The position numbers were made by a program, and so were the translations under genes. A model generated the notes under the pieces. That model did no database searches. It saw only the letters and a program-made list of their open reading frames with translations, and was not told the DNA's origin. Positions 44,401 to 54,600 of a DNA stretch of 64,000 nucleotides are shown here, piece after piece. How positions within the stretch are numbered: position 1 is the stretch's first letter; each line of letters opens with the position of its first letter. The stretch lies in the NCBI RefSeq assembly GCF_002056795.1, contig NZ_CP020104.1, forward strand, positions 5,713,501-5,777,500, in the 5' to 3' direction. Origin of the DNA: Spirosoma aerolatum (GTDB lineage Bacteria; Bacteroidota; Bacteroidia; Cytophagales; Spirosomataceae).

Positions 44401-45724
44401 AATCCTGAAAAATACAGGACACATCCATGCCCGTGACATTACCCGGTAACTGTCGATCAAAATAATTTCGGTAGGTTTTGGCTTTCAGATCATAACTGGA
44501 AATCCCATTGCGCGTGGTTATCCAGAGCAAGCCTTTATCATCTTCCTTATAAAGCGCATTAATGTAATTATTTGCCAGTGTGGGATATTCACTTAAGCGA
44601 CGACTCAAATGCCCAAACGGTTTTTGGCGCAAATCAATCTTGTTTAATCCGCCTGCCGATGCCGCCAGCCAAAGCACCTGAAACCGATCTTCAAAAATGC
44701 AATGCACCCGGCCCGAATTAATGCTATTCGGATCGGCATCCATCGGTAGGTAGGTTGTCACTTTATCCGTGAAAACAGGCGGTTTACCCACCGAAAACCG
44801 AACTGGAACCATGGAAAGGCCAAAATCGGTACCTACCCACAACCGACCAAACGAATCTTTATGCAGACAGCCAATACTCTGAAATGTTTGGGGTAATTCA
44901 TAGGGCCTGTCCAACTGCTTCGTACGTAGACTATCATTTGATACCCACAGGACATGCCTATCGGTGCCGATCCACATGCCATTGTCATGATCGAGCGTTA
45001 GAGCCAGGATATGCGCATCAGTAAACGGATTCGACAGCGCAGCAGTGGCCGTTGGCTGATCAATGGAAGCCACAAAAAGCCCCTCATTGTACGTAGCAAT
45101 CCATACATGCCCGACCGGATCGATGGTCAGATCGGTAATTTCAGTTCGTACCGATCTGCTATTAGCTAGCTTAACCCGACTTAGCTCTTGGAGTTGCCCT
45201 TCCTGATTGGCTCGAATTATAAACAAGCCATGCTGCCTTGTACCTACCCAGATCATACCCTTACGGTCGGCCGCCAGGGCTGTTATCTCCGACTGGTTCA
45301 ATGCTTGTAGCACTGATCGGCTGGCAGACAGTACTGATTGGGTCGTTAGCCGCACAAATCGGTCCTGATTTGGATTGTACACATTGAGCCCTCCCCCTTC
45401 GGTACCTGCCCATAGTACTCCCTGCGGACTTACATGCAACGTTCGGACCCGATTATTTGACAATCCATTTTCATTATCAATAGGTAGCAGATAATGCCTT
45501 ATTTCATAACCATCATACCGATTTACGCCTTTGTTCGTAGCAATCCAGATAAAGCCCTGCTGGTCCTGCACAACAGCCATAGCATCACTATGGGATAAGC
45601 CTTCATTGACAGTTATGTGTTCAAAGCGAAATGGGCTCGGGTCTGTATGAGCGAGCCCCGACAGCCTAAGACAGAATGTAAAAAAGGTGGTAATCAGGAT
45701 AATGTAGAGTCCTTTCATAACCAT
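41492..45724 (-). CDS. Hybrid two-component regulator (HTCS) of the SusCD locus
   Basis: 1410 residues, all signalling parts in one chain. Signal peptide (1-25), periplasmic Reg_prop beta-propeller repeats (about 30-700, recurrent GxxWxGT/GxLWxxS), Y_Y_Y domain (about 710-800), a membrane helix near WWAYSLYTLLIGGALLL, then HisKA with FTNVSHELRTPLTL (His882). An HATPase follows with NVLSNALKYT and GTGIGLSLVKQF. The receiver has Asp1200 in IISDIMMPRSDG, and an AraC-type HTH ends the protein (MSRSVFYRRIKSITGQS, ISEVCALVGLEDVKYFRKSFQQVHGVSPSEY). It senses an oligosaccharide in the periplasm and activates the divergent susC operon. Confidence 0.97.
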   Translation of the reverse strand: MVMKGLYIILITTFFTFCLRLSGLAHTDPSPFRFEHITVNEGLSHSDAMAVVQDQQGFIWIATNKGVNRYDGYEIRHYLLPIDNENGLSNNRVRTLHVSPQGVLWAGTEGGGLNVYNPNQDRFVRLTTQSVLSASRSVLQALNQSEITALAADRKGMIWVGTRQHGLFIIRANQEGQLQELSRVKLANSRSVRTEITDLTIDPVGHVWIATYNEGLFVASIDQPTATAALSNPFTDAHILALTLDHDNGMWIGTDRHVLWVSNDSLRTKQLDRPYELPQTFQSIGCLHKDSFGRLWVGTDFGLSMVPVRFSVGKPPVFTDKVTTYLPMDADPNSINSGRVHCIFEDRFQVLWLAASAGGLNKIDLRQKPFGHLSRRLSEYPTLANNYINALYKEDDKGLLWITTRNGISSYDLKAKTYRNYFDRQLPGNVTGMDVSCIFQDSNGTLWFSARYDGLISIRRQNGREIIKTFPHHDGLYHYIESIAEDKFGMLWTASFSYGLTRMNRDGQIVARYTSRNSALPSDRFTFLLYDPADNVLWASTQDAGVLKLRVQPDRLVLLQQFKHDTHNPTSLRVNYAWPLLKDRRGVIWVGTIGGGLHQIVRNQKGQEEIRSCAAWLPDSDVESIIEDSQGNLWLGSEGLIRVNPVTHQVIRYNVVDGVQSNSFKVGAACKSRDETLYFGGINGITYLQPRAIQANPYPPFVRITGLSIANQPIGVGQSVNGRVLIQKPLNKAQTLQIEAAENDFSISFVGLNFANPKKHRYAYQLVGYNDNWVQLAPGQRTASFANLPAGNYMFQVKAENGEGQWTHHPATLRLTILPPWWKTWWAYSLYTLLIGGALLLARRVLLQQQALKNKIAFEHFQYEKEKELSDLKLEFFTNVSHELRTPLTLILGPMEELAASAWKFNGMKDKVLLVHQQTRRLLSLINQLLDFRKMESQHIPLQAVKSDAVSFLVELFLMFKLKAEEQQIHYTIDTLPEPVMLYFDRSKLEVAVINVLSNALKYTSEGHGVHLSIRVVGDVKQPARFQQQKLQTNYLDITVRDEGIGIKPEELSRIFDLYYQASHTANMRVVGTGIGLSLVKQFIERHGGEVSLTSQVGQGTTFVIRLPFGKDHLATSDLALDASGPALSVHPQPFIDEITVAPTDLASATLRLLIVEDNSDVRQYITHLFAAKFEVFTAVDGIDGWEQALQLMPDVIISDIMMPRSDGLDLCKKIKQHPKTLHIPVVLLTARVAVVHEIEGLETGADEYISKPFNPDLLIAKVNTLVHNRLKLRQYYQQKILLEPTEVLIPDADKVFLETAMSIVEKNLGEPEFSVLELVKEMAMSRSVFYRRIKSITGQSVVEFINDVRMKRAAQLLASSQLRISEVCALVGLEDVKYFRKSFQQVHGVSPSEYARKHRAERDVQPEVC

Positions 45725-45919
45725 CAGGAAGGTATTCGTTTAAGGGATAATACTTAGCCTTCAACGGGCCGGAACAGTGTATGCAACAAGTGTAACCTTG
45801 CATACAAGTATTGAATAATAAAGCGAAAAATGCTAATTTTTCTATAATAAATCAATCAATTACGAAAGCGCCATATGTTACTGATAGTGCAAATCTTTTT
45901 CTAAAAAGACGAGTAAGGG

Positions 45920-45956
45920 AACAATTTACCCCCCTATTTCGAACAATCACCCCCCC
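45920..45956 (+). promoter_or_regulatory. Direct repeats, candidate HTCS operator
   Basis: AACAATTTACCCCCC (45920-45934) and AACAATCACCCCCCC (45942-45956) start 22 bp apart, two helical turns, as expected for a dimer of AraC-type HTH domains. They lie between the divergent HTCS and susC genes, just upstream of a TATTTTTG box at 45978. Confidence 0.5.
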
Positions 45957-45977
45957 ATTAATTGTGTTTTACCAACA

Positions 45978-45985
45978 TATTTTTG
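45978..45985 (+). promoter_or_regulatory. Candidate -7 box for susC
   Basis: TATTTTTG matches TAnnTTTG, 22 bp after the direct repeats and 258 bp before the susC ATG. This placement suits an activator bound at the -33 region, and no good -33 TTTG is present. The rest of 45725-46243 shows no gene; a 93-codon frame there is not supported. Confidence 0.45.
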
Positions 45986-46243
45986 CAATACAATCAAATG
46001 GCCATCTAAATAAACCTGGCTTAGTAAAATCATCCATAGCAACTATCTATTCTGTCAGCATAAGACCGCATCAGTTATGCAACCTTTACTAAGTTGCATA
46101 ACTCACTAATCATCAATAGCCTAAATACTTTTTAAAATTCAGAGCAATTCTGCCTAGACATGTATTCAGGTTGTACACCACTATACCTTCTTTCTATCCG
46201 CTATGTTAACCAGTTTTCATTATCCATTTTTTAATTAAACTTT

Positions 46244-49200
46244 ATGCAAAAACCATGTACACGCCAGAAGGTCTTCTTATCACGAAGGAGTATCTTCCAA
46301 AGGAACGCGGCATTACCCCTACGACCTGCGTTTCATTCTCTGCTTCTGTTCTGTCTGCTTTTGTCTACCGCAGCCTTTGCCCAAATGAAGGTAAGCGGAA
46401 AGGTTACTGATGCACAGGGGTTGGCTTTGCCAGGGGTAAGTATTGTGGTCAAAGGAACAACAACGGGTACCGTTTCAGCTGCCGATGGCGGCTATTCATT
46501 GAACGTACCCAGCCGGACTTCAACACTGGTGTTTTCCTACATTGGTTTTGTGAGTCAGGAAATAGCCCTTAACAATCGGAGTGAAATCAACATCAGCATG
46601 GCTTCCGACGATAAAATGCTGAATGAGGTCGTTGTAGTAGGGTATGGCGAACAAAAGAAAGAGACGGTAACAGGCTCTGTAGCCACTGTAAAAGGGACGG
46701 ATCTGGTGAAATCGCCAGCGGTCAACATGACCAACTCCATTGCTGGCCGGATGCCGGGCGTTATTGCCACCAACGCCAGTGGCGAACCGGGTTATGACGG
46801 CTCAACCATTCGGATTCGCGGAACAAACTCGCTCGGTAACAACGACGCCCTGATCGTTATCGATGGTGTACCAGCGCGGGCTGGGGGTATTGACCGACTG
46901 AACCCGGCCGATATTGAGAGCATCTCCGTGCTGAAAGATGCGTCGGCTGCTATTTACGGTTCGCGGGCAGCTAACGGAGTTATTCTGGTCACGACCAAAC
47001 ATGGCAAGACCGGCAAACCTGAACTGTCTTACAGCTTCAACCAGGGCTGGGCGCAACCCACAGTGATCCCAAAAATGGCTTCGGCAGCTGAGTATGCACA
47101 GTTGAACAACGAGATCAACCTGTATAACCTGCCTGCCCAATACTGGAAGGATGCTTCGGCTGCGTTTGCCTCGACCGGAAGTTACACTCGCCCCGATAAT
47201 GGCGCTATTGCCAAGGCAGCGTATACACCCGACGAAATCAAGAAGTATCAGGATGGTTCTGACCCCTGGAAGTATCCCAATACTGACTGGTTTGGTGCTG
47301 CCTTGAAAAACTGGTCGCCCCAGTCGCGGCATACACTCCAGTTGTCGGGAGGTGGCGAAAATATCAAATACCTCGCATCTGCCAACTACCAGAATCAGGA
47401 TGGCTATTACAAAAACTCAGCAACGGGCTACAAGCAGTACGATTTCCGGCTGAATCTGGATGCGAAAATCAGCAAACACATCAGTACTGTAATTGGTGTG
47501 GTGGGCCGTCAGGAAAACCGCTTCTTCCCAACGGTTGGCGCCGGTGCTATTTTCCGGATGCTGATGCGTGGCTATCCCAATAAGCCTGCTTATTGGCCCA
47601 ATGGCTTACCCGCTCCTGATATCGAGAATGGTCAGCAGCCTGTACTGGTTACGAGCAGTGCAACCGGGTATGACAAAGATACCCGCTATTATCTGCAAAG
47701 CAATGCCAGCGTCAACATCACCAACCCCTGGATACCGGGGCTAAAACTCACCGGCAGCGTCGCCCTGGACAAGTACCTACAGGAAGGCAAAACCTGGCAA
47801 ACACCCTGGTATGTGTATAGCTGGGATTACACATCCTACGATGCCAACAACCAGCCGCTTCTGCAAAAAGTAGCCAAAGGCCCAGCGCAGGCAACCCTGA
47901 ACCAGTACACCAACGACCAGTTCAACTCGCTGCTATCAGGTATTCTGTCCTACGACCATACCTTTGGCGGTAATCATGCCATCACCTTGCTGGCCGGTAT
48001 CACCAAAGAGCAATCGAATTCGAACGGGTTCTCGGCTTTCCGGAAATACTTTGCCTCGACCGCCATCGACCAGCTGTTTGCGGGTGGTAGTGCCGAGAAA
48101 AACAGCAACACAACCGCTGCCTGGGAACGCGCCCGGATGAGCTATTTTGGTCGTGCCGCTTACAACTACAAAGAAAAGTACCTGGCCGAATTCCTGTGGC
48201 GTTATGATGGTTCGTACATGTTCCCGGCCAACAGCCGTTGGGGCTTCTTCCCTGGCGTATCGGCTGGCTGGCGTATTTCCGAAGAGAACTTCTTCAAGAA
48301 GAGCCTTTCCGCTATCAGTTCCCTCAAACTGCGGGCATCGTGGGGTCAGTTAGGTAACGACCAGGTGTATTTCAACAACGCGCTGCGTGAGTACGATTAC
48401 CTGCCAACCTATGCCTACGGTGATGTTGTCAACTCAAACTGGGGCTATGTGATCGGTAATCAGGTGGCGCAAACGCTGTACGAAAATGGCGTACCCAATA
48501 CCACGCTGACCTGGGAAGTGGCTAACAACACCGACATCGGTCTGGAAGGATCGGCCCTGAACGGCAAGATTTTCTTCGAATTCGACGTCTTCCTGAACAA
48601 ACGGTCGAACATCCTCTGGCGGAAAAGCGCGTCGATCCCACAAACAACGGGCGCTACCCTGCCCGCTACCAACATTGGGAAGGTTACCAACCGGGGGTAT
48701 GAGTTCCGTGTAGGTTACAACGGCCAGGTTGGCGAAGTAAAATACTCGGTGAGCGTCAACGGTGGCTATGCTAAAAACGAAATCACGTTCTGGGACGAAA
48801 CGCCCGGTGCGCCTGAATGGCAACGTTCGACTGGCAAGCCCATTCCAAGCAACGTCAACGATCCGAACCAGGCCAATGGAACCCTGCTGTACCAATACGA
48901 CGGTATTTTCACATCACAGGCTGACATTGATGCTAACAAGCTCGATTATAGCGGTGTAGGGGCCAGCGTATTGCGCCCAGGCGATATGAAACTGAAAGAT
49001 ATCAATGGTGATGGCAAGATCAATGGTGACGACCGCGTTCGGGCCGACCGTAACAACCAGCCACGGTTCCAGGGCGGTTTTTCAGGTAACCTGCGCTGGA
49101 AGAACTTTGATTTCAGCGTCCTGTTACAGGCTTCGACAGGTGGTCAGATCTTCCTGCAAACCGAATCAGGTACGATTGGTAACTTCCTGAAATGGAGCTA

Positions 49201-49528
49201 CGACCACCGCTGGACGGTCAATAACCCCAGCTCGACCGACCCCCGCATTGTTGACCGCAGCAACCAGTACTTCTCCAACGGAACCAGCTACTGGCTCAAA
49301 AGCACCGACTATATTCGTCTGAAAAACGTTGAATTAGGCTACACCCTTCCCGCTACGTTTGCCAATAAAATCGGGCTGAACAATCTGCGGGTGTACGTAA
49401 ACGGGCTGAACCTGGCAACCTACTCCCCATCGATGAAAGGTCTGTTCGATCCCGAATCAACCAGTGGTAGCGCCCAATACTATCCGCAAGCCCGGATCAT
49501 CAACACCGGTTTGTCAGTCAGTTTCTAA
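46244..49528 (+). CDS. susC: SusC/RagA-family TonB-dependent outer-membrane transporter
   Basis: 1094 residues. Signal peptide with an unusually long n-region (about 1-47, ending TAAFAQ). A CarboxypepD-like domain (VSGKVTDAQGLALPGVSIVVKGTTTGT, about 50-125) is followed by the TonB box region NEVVVVGYGEQKKE. Next come the plug (MTNSIAGRMPGV, RIRGTNSLGNNDALIVIDGVP, SISVLKDASAAIYGSRAANGVILVTTKHGK) and a 22-strand barrel ending GLSVSF. Imports glycan oligomers as a complex with SusD. Start of the divergent operon susC-susD. Confidence 0.97.
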   Translation: MQKPCTRQKVFLSRRSIFQRNAALPLRPAFHSLLLFCLLLSTAAFAQMKVSGKVTDAQGLALPGVSIVVKGTTTGTVSAADGGYSLNVPSRTSTLVFSYIGFVSQEIALNNRSEINISMASDDKMLNEVVVVGYGEQKKETVTGSVATVKGTDLVKSPAVNMTNSIAGRMPGVIATNASGEPGYDGSTIRIRGTNSLGNNDALIVIDGVPARAGGIDRLNPADIESISVLKDASAAIYGSRAANGVILVTTKHGKTGKPELSYSFNQGWAQPTVIPKMASAAEYAQLNNEINLYNLPAQYWKDASAAFASTGSYTRPDNGAIAKAAYTPDEIKKYQDGSDPWKYPNTDWFGAALKNWSPQSRHTLQLSGGGENIKYLASANYQNQDGYYKNSATGYKQYDFRLNLDAKISKHISTVIGVVGRQENRFFPTVGAGAIFRMLMRGYPNKPAYWPNGLPAPDIENGQQPVLVTSSATGYDKDTRYYLQSNASVNITNPWIPGLKLTGSVALDKYLQEGKTWQTPWYVYSWDYTSYDANNQPLLQKVAKGPAQATLNQYTNDQFNSLLSGILSYDHTFGGNHAITLLAGITKEQSNSNGFSAFRKYFASTAIDQLFAGGSAEKNSNTTAAWERARMSYFGRAAYNYKEKYLAEFLWRYDGSYMFPANSRWGFFPGVSAGWRISEENFFKKSLSAISSLKLRASWGQLGNDQVYFNNALREYDYLPTYAYGDVVNSNWGYVIGNQVAQTLYENGVPNTTLTWEVANNTDIGLEGSALNGKIFFEFDVFLNKRSNILWRKSASIPQTTGATLPATNIGKVTNRGYEFRVGYNGQVGEVKYSVSVNGGYAKNEITFWDETPGAPEWQRSTGKPIPSNVNDPNQANGTLLYQYDGIFTSQADIDANKLDYSGVGASVLRPGDMKLKDINGDGKINGDDRVRADRNNQPRFQGGFSGNLRWKNFDFSVLLQASTGGQIFLQTESGTIGNFLKWSYDHRWTVNNPSSTDPRIVDRSNQYFSNGTSYWLKSTDYIRLKNVELGYTLPATFANKIGLNNLRVYVNGLNLATYSPSMKGLFDPESTSGSAQYYPQARIINTGLSVSF

Positions 49529-49534
49529 ACGAAT

Positions 49535-51403
49535 TTGAACCACATTATGAACTATATTATTAAATGTCTGTCCTTCTGTCTGCTGCTGGGTGTTACGCTG
49601 GTAGCCTGCAATCAGGATTTCCTCAATACAAAGCCACTCGATAAAGTATCGGGTGAAGCGGTCTGGTCCGACCAGGCTCTTGCCGACGCGTTTGTCACCG
49701 ACGTATATAACGGCCTGCGCGATGGCGTTCTGGACCAGATGAGTTTCGACTGCCAAACCGACAACGCCCTGTATAGCTTCGGGAAGCAGGATGTTAACGA
49801 AGCCAATGTAAGCCCCTCCAACCTGGGGACCATTAAGAATACGATGGAATGGAGCGCTATGTATCAGCGTATCCGGGCGGCCAATATTGCGCTGGCTAAC
49901 CTGGCCAAGCCTAAGTTCGATAACAGCAGCGGTGTTGCCGACCGAATGAAGGGTGAAATGTATTTCATGCGGGGTTATTTCTACAATCAACTTCTACGGT
50001 ATTACGGCGGTGTACCCATCATTAAAAATGCGTATACGCTGAATGAAGCCGATTTCGGTGTTGCCCGGAATACGTATGAAGAGTGTGTTAATGCGATCGT
50101 AAGCGACCTCGATTCGGCGGCTCTGCTCCTCAAAGGCAAAACTCTGGCAGCCGGACGGGCTACGCAGGGAGCCGCACTGGCACTAAAAGCCCGTGTATTG
50201 ATGTACGCTGCCAGCGACCTGCACGACATTCCGACGGCCAAAGTTAAATCGTCGGTTATTGCCAGCTTCGACAAGCCTGAGCTACTCGGTTATGTCAGTG
50301 GCGACCGTACGGCTCGCTGGCAAAAAGCTAAAGATGCAGCGAAAGCGGTTATGGACCTGAATCTGTACGGCTACAAACTGAACCTGACTGCTCCCGTTAC
50401 GGCTGCCGAAGGTCAGCAGAACTACATCAACATGTATCTGTCACGCAATGGTGGTGAAGCCGATGGTATTTTCCTGAAATATTATATCCGAGCATCGTTC
50501 GACGACTGGGGTTCCTGGTATCCACGCAACAACATGCCTAATGGCTATCATGGCTGGACCTCCAGCGAACCAACCCAACAACTGGTCGATAGCTACGAAA
50601 TGATGGATGGTACGAAGTTCGATTGGAAAAACCCAACCCATGCCGCTGCGCCATACGAAAATCGTGACCCACGCTTCTATGCGTCGATCCTGTATGATGG
50701 TGCCCAATGGAAGCCTCGTACACCCGATGGAGCTGGTATCGACCCAGCTGGTCAGATCCAGACAGGCTTCTACGAAGTCGGAACGGGTGGTGGAACCACT
50801 ACCCCTTATGCAGGTCTGGATACCCGGAACAGCACCATCGAAAACTGGAATGGTACCTGGACAGGCTACGCCATCCGCAAGTTCATGGACCCCGATCCAA
50901 CGCTGGTCGACATGAACATCCGTCAAGAAGTACCATCGATTCAAATCCGCTTTACGGAAGTTGTGCTAAACTATGCCGAGGCTTGTCTGGCACTAGGCCA
51001 GGAAACCGAAGCAAAAACCTGGATCAACCGGGTACGTTTCCGGGTGGGTATGCCAGCTATTACCGAATCGGGAAGCGCCCTGGTAGCCCGTTATCAGAAC
51101 GAGCGGAACATCGAAATGCTCTTCGAAGATCAGCGTTTCTACGACGTCCGGCGCTGGATGATAGCTCCTCAGGCATTAGGCAGTCAGGCGAAAATTATCG
51201 TTATCACAGGTAAACTGAAACCGGGCAAAACCGTCACGACGTACAAGTATAGTAAAGACAACTACAACTATACTTACAGCGTACAGGATTTGGGAACAGG
51301 TAAGGAAAACCGGAAGTGGAGCGATAAGATTTACTTCCTGCCGATCAGCCGCGACGAAATCAACCGGAACAATAAACTGGTTCAAAATCCGGGATATAAT
51401 TAA
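49535..51403 (+). CDS. susD: SusD/RagB-family glycan-binding lipoprotein
   Basis: 622 residues; starts at 49535 or, equally plausibly, 49547 (MNYIIKC). The lipobox LVAC makes a surface lipoprotein starting at Cys (about 25). SusD marks: FLNTKPLDKVSGEAVW, YQRIRAANIALANL, MKGEMYFMRGYFYNQLLRYYGGVPII, ALALKARVLMYAA, IQIRFTEVVLNYAEACLALGQ, RYQNERNIEMLFEDQRFYDVRRW, LPISRDEINRN. TPR helices cap the SusC barrel and bind the glycan. Only 6 bp after susC; a long hairpin follows its stop. Confidence 0.97.
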   Translation: MNHIMNYIIKCLSFCLLLGVTLVACNQDFLNTKPLDKVSGEAVWSDQALADAFVTDVYNGLRDGVLDQMSFDCQTDNALYSFGKQDVNEANVSPSNLGTIKNTMEWSAMYQRIRAANIALANLAKPKFDNSSGVADRMKGEMYFMRGYFYNQLLRYYGGVPIIKNAYTLNEADFGVARNTYEECVNAIVSDLDSAALLLKGKTLAAGRATQGAALALKARVLMYAASDLHDIPTAKVKSSVIASFDKPELLGYVSGDRTARWQKAKDAAKAVMDLNLYGYKLNLTAPVTAAEGQQNYINMYLSRNGGEADGIFLKYYIRASFDDWGSWYPRNNMPNGYHGWTSSEPTQQLVDSYEMMDGTKFDWKNPTHAAAPYENRDPRFYASILYDGAQWKPRTPDGAGIDPAGQIQTGFYEVGTGGGTTTPYAGLDTRNSTIENWNGTWTGYAIRKFMDPDPTLVDMNIRQEVPSIQIRFTEVVLNYAEACLALGQETEAKTWINRVRFRVGMPAITESGSALVARYQNERNIEMLFEDQRFYDVRRWMIAPQALGSQAKIIVITGKLKPGKTVTTYKYSKDNYNYTYSVQDLGTGKENRKWSDKIYFLPISRDEINRNNKLVQNPGYN

Positions 51404-51409
51404 TGATTG

Positions 51410-51478
51410 AATGATTGAATTGCTGAATGATTGAATGCGAGTAAATCAACTATTCAATCATTCAGCAATTCAATCATT
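51410..51478. repeat. Long perfect inverted repeat, 27-bp stem, 15-nt loop
   Basis: Arms 51410-51436 and 51452-51478 are exact reverse complements, made of short TGATTGAA units. An extra copy of the unit precedes the left arm and touches the susD stop codon. It lies between susD and the next gene of the same strand. Confidence 0.85.
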
Positions 51479-51520
51479 ATTCCCCTGACTATTCCTAGTA
51501 AAATGGCTGCGCAAGTCCAG

Positions 51521-51560
51521 ACGAAAAATGCCAGCGCTTACGAGTGCTGGCATTTTTCGT
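51521..51560 (+). terminator. Strong terminator hairpin downstream of susD
   Basis: Arms 51521-51535 and 51546-51560 are a perfect 15-bp stem (ACGAAAAATGCCAGC and complement), 10-nt loop, T-rich 3' side. It should separate susCD transcription from the next gene. Confidence 0.85.
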
Positions 51561-51585
51561 TAATTTTTAGTATCAATACTCATTA

Positions 51586-51653
51586 ATTGTCATAGATAGC
51601 CATTTGTCGAACAGGTTACAGCGTAATGTCCAAAAATGACTATCTATGACAAT
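51586..51653 (+). promoter_or_regulatory. Spaced inverted repeat upstream of the FG-GAP gene
   Basis: ATTGTCATAGATAG (51586-51599) and CTATCTATGACAAT (51640-51653) are perfect inverted copies 40 bp apart; the inner flanks (CCATTT / AAATGA) continue the match with one change. It lies 27 bp upstream of the GTG start at 51681. It could be an operator for a dimer or a leader hairpin covering the start. Confidence 0.45.
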
Positions 51654-51680
51654 CAATGATTCATTTAACGCCTACATTAC

Positions 51681-54600
51681 GTGAAAACCGCTATTTCTTT
51701 AGGGCTCCTGCTAGGAATCATTTGCCTGACGAGTTGTAAACATTCGGATTCATCCAATACTGCTGAGACCGATGGAACACCGCTATTTACCTCCTTAACG
51801 CCTGAGCAAACCGGGGTTACATTCGCCAACAACCTGACCGAAGGGCTCAACACCAATGTATTGATGTACGAGTACTTCTACAATGGGGGCGGTGTAGCCG
51901 TGGGCGACCTGAATGGCGATGGTCTGGACGATATTTATTTCAGCGGCAATATGGTTCCCAATCAGTTGTATCTGAATAAAGGGCAGATGAAGTTCACGGA
52001 TGTGACGACTGCCGCCGGAGTAGCCGGACGCGAAGGGCCCTGGCGGACGGGCGTGTCGATGGCCGATGTTAACGGCGATGGGCGACTCGACTTATTCATC
52101 TGCTATTCAGGCAGTTTACCTCCCCAAAAACGAATCCCGCAGTTATTCATTAATGAGGGGGCCGATGCACAGGGAATTCCGCATTTTTCAGAACAGACTA
52201 CACAGTGGGGCCTGGACCGACCTGGCCAGACTACACAGGGCACCTTCTTCGATTACGACCGCGATGGTGATCTGGACTTGTTTCTGCTGAACCATAACCC
52301 GCGTCTGCTACCCGTGCTTGACCCTGGCCCTACAGCGGCACTTCTCAAGCAAAGCAATCCCGAAATTGGTGTTCGTTTGCTGCAAAATACGGGCAATCAT
52401 TTTGAAGACGTTACCGAAAAATCAGGCCTGAGCAGTTCTGTTCTAAGTTATGGACTGGGGCTGGGTGTTTCAGACCTAAATGGCGACGGCTGGCCCGATC
52501 TCTACATCTCCAACGACTATACTATTCCCGATTACCTGTACCTCAACAACCACGACGGAACATTTACGAACCAACTTAGCCGCAGCATCCGGCATACCTC
52601 CCACTTCTCGATGGGCAACGATGTGGCCGACGTAAACAACGACGCCCTGCCCGACATTCTAACCCTTGATATGTTGCCGGAAGATAACCGTAGGCAGAAA
52701 CTGTTGATGGCCCCCGACAACTACGAAAAATTCGATCTCGCGGTATCCTCGGGTTTTTACTACCAGCATATGCGGAATATGCTGCAATTGAACCTGGGCA
52801 GGGAGCAGGGGGCAGGAAGTGAGAAAAAAAACTCGAACTCTTCGCACATTGCACCAAGCGCTACACCACTTTTCGCCGAAACTGGTCAACTGGCGGGTAT
52901 TTCGAATACGGACTGGAGCTGGTCGCCCCTACTGGCCGATTACGACAACGATGGCTGGAAAGACCTATACGTGACCAATGGCTATGTACGCGACTATACA
53001 AATCAGGACTTTCTGAAATTTATGACGGATTACATGCGCAATCGCCCGGCCAATTTCAGTCGTGAAGATGTGCTGGAACTAGTCCACAAAATTCCGTCGT
53101 CGAATGTCTCGAACTACATGTTTCGCAACCGGGGTGGAGATCCATCGGGCGAGGTAACCTTTGCGAATGTCGGAGCCGCCTGGGGCCTTACCCAAACATC
53201 CAACAGCACCGGAGCCGCCTATGCCGACCTTGATAACGATGGTGACCTGGATCTAATCGTCAACAATACCAATCAGCCCGCCTTTATTTTCCAGAACGAA
53301 GCCAACGCCGAACGAAAACACCATTATCTGTCGGCAAAATTGGTCGGTGCAGGAGCCAATACACAGGGGATTGGGGCCAAAGTAACTGTTTACCAGGCTG
53401 GTCGTCAACAATATGTGGAACAGATGCCCATACGCGGCTACCAGTCCAGCATGTCGCCCCGACTGCATGTGGGCTTAGGAACCAATGCCACTATCGACTC
53501 CGTCCAGATTGTCTGGCCAATGGGTAAAAGTCAGGTACTCAAAGGGGTAAAAGCCGATCAGATTCTGACTATTCAGGAAAAAGAAGCTGGGACTCCTTTA
53601 CCCGTTACTCCACCTGCTCCCCCACTCTTTCAGGAAATCGCTTCACCGATTCCGTTTACAGACCCCATCAACCGAACCAATGATTTCAAACGACAGATTT
53701 TGCTGGTCAACGCGCAGTCGTTCAATGGCCCTTGTCTAACCAAAGCCGATGTCAATGGCGATGGTTTAGAGGATGTGTTCATTGGCGGTAGTGGCGATCA
53801 GGCCGGAGCTTTGTTTACTCAGCAACCAGGTAATCGATTCCGGCAGGCTGCACAACCTGCTTTTATGGCCGATAAAGGGGGGATGGATACCGACGCCCTT
53901 TTCTTCGATGCCAATGCCGATGGCCATGCCGACCTATATGTGTGCCGGGGTGGATATGGCGATGTACTACCCGGCGATCCCCGCCTACAGGATCGACTCT
54001 ATCTGAACGACGGCAAGGGGAATTTCACCAAAAGTCCGAACGCTCTTCCCGCCATGCTCAGCAGCAAAAGCTGTGTGCGAGCCACTGACATCAATGGCGA
54101 TAGCAAACCTGATTTGTTTGTAGGTGGTCGGGTTGTACCGGGTCGTTACCCTGAAGCGCCCCAAAGTTACCTGCTCATCAACGATGGCAAAGGTCATTTT
54201 ACGGACCAGACAGCCCAACTGGCTCCTACACTCGCGCAGATTGGAATGGTTACCGATGCAGCCTGGGTCGATCTGAATGCCGACCGAAAAGCCGAACTGG
54301 TACTTGTGGGCGAATGGTTGCCCATAACGGTACTGAGTCAGAGCGGTAATCAGTTCACCGATCAGACCAAAACCTACTTCGACAAAGAATACCGGGGCTG
54401 GTGGAACAAATTGCTGGTCGATGACCTGAACGGTGATGGCAAGGCCGATCTGGTGGTCGGCAATCAGGGGCTAAATACCCAATGCCGCGCCAGTGATACC
54501 GAGCCCGCCGAACTTATTTACAAGGACTTCGACAAAAACGGCAAAATCGACCCGATTTTGTGCCTGTATGTGCAGGGTAAAAGCTACCCCCACGCCACCC

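Noticed and set aside
45811..46092. 93-codon frame between HTCS and susC
   Set aside because: Covers the AT-rich promoter region and candidate operator; no family features.
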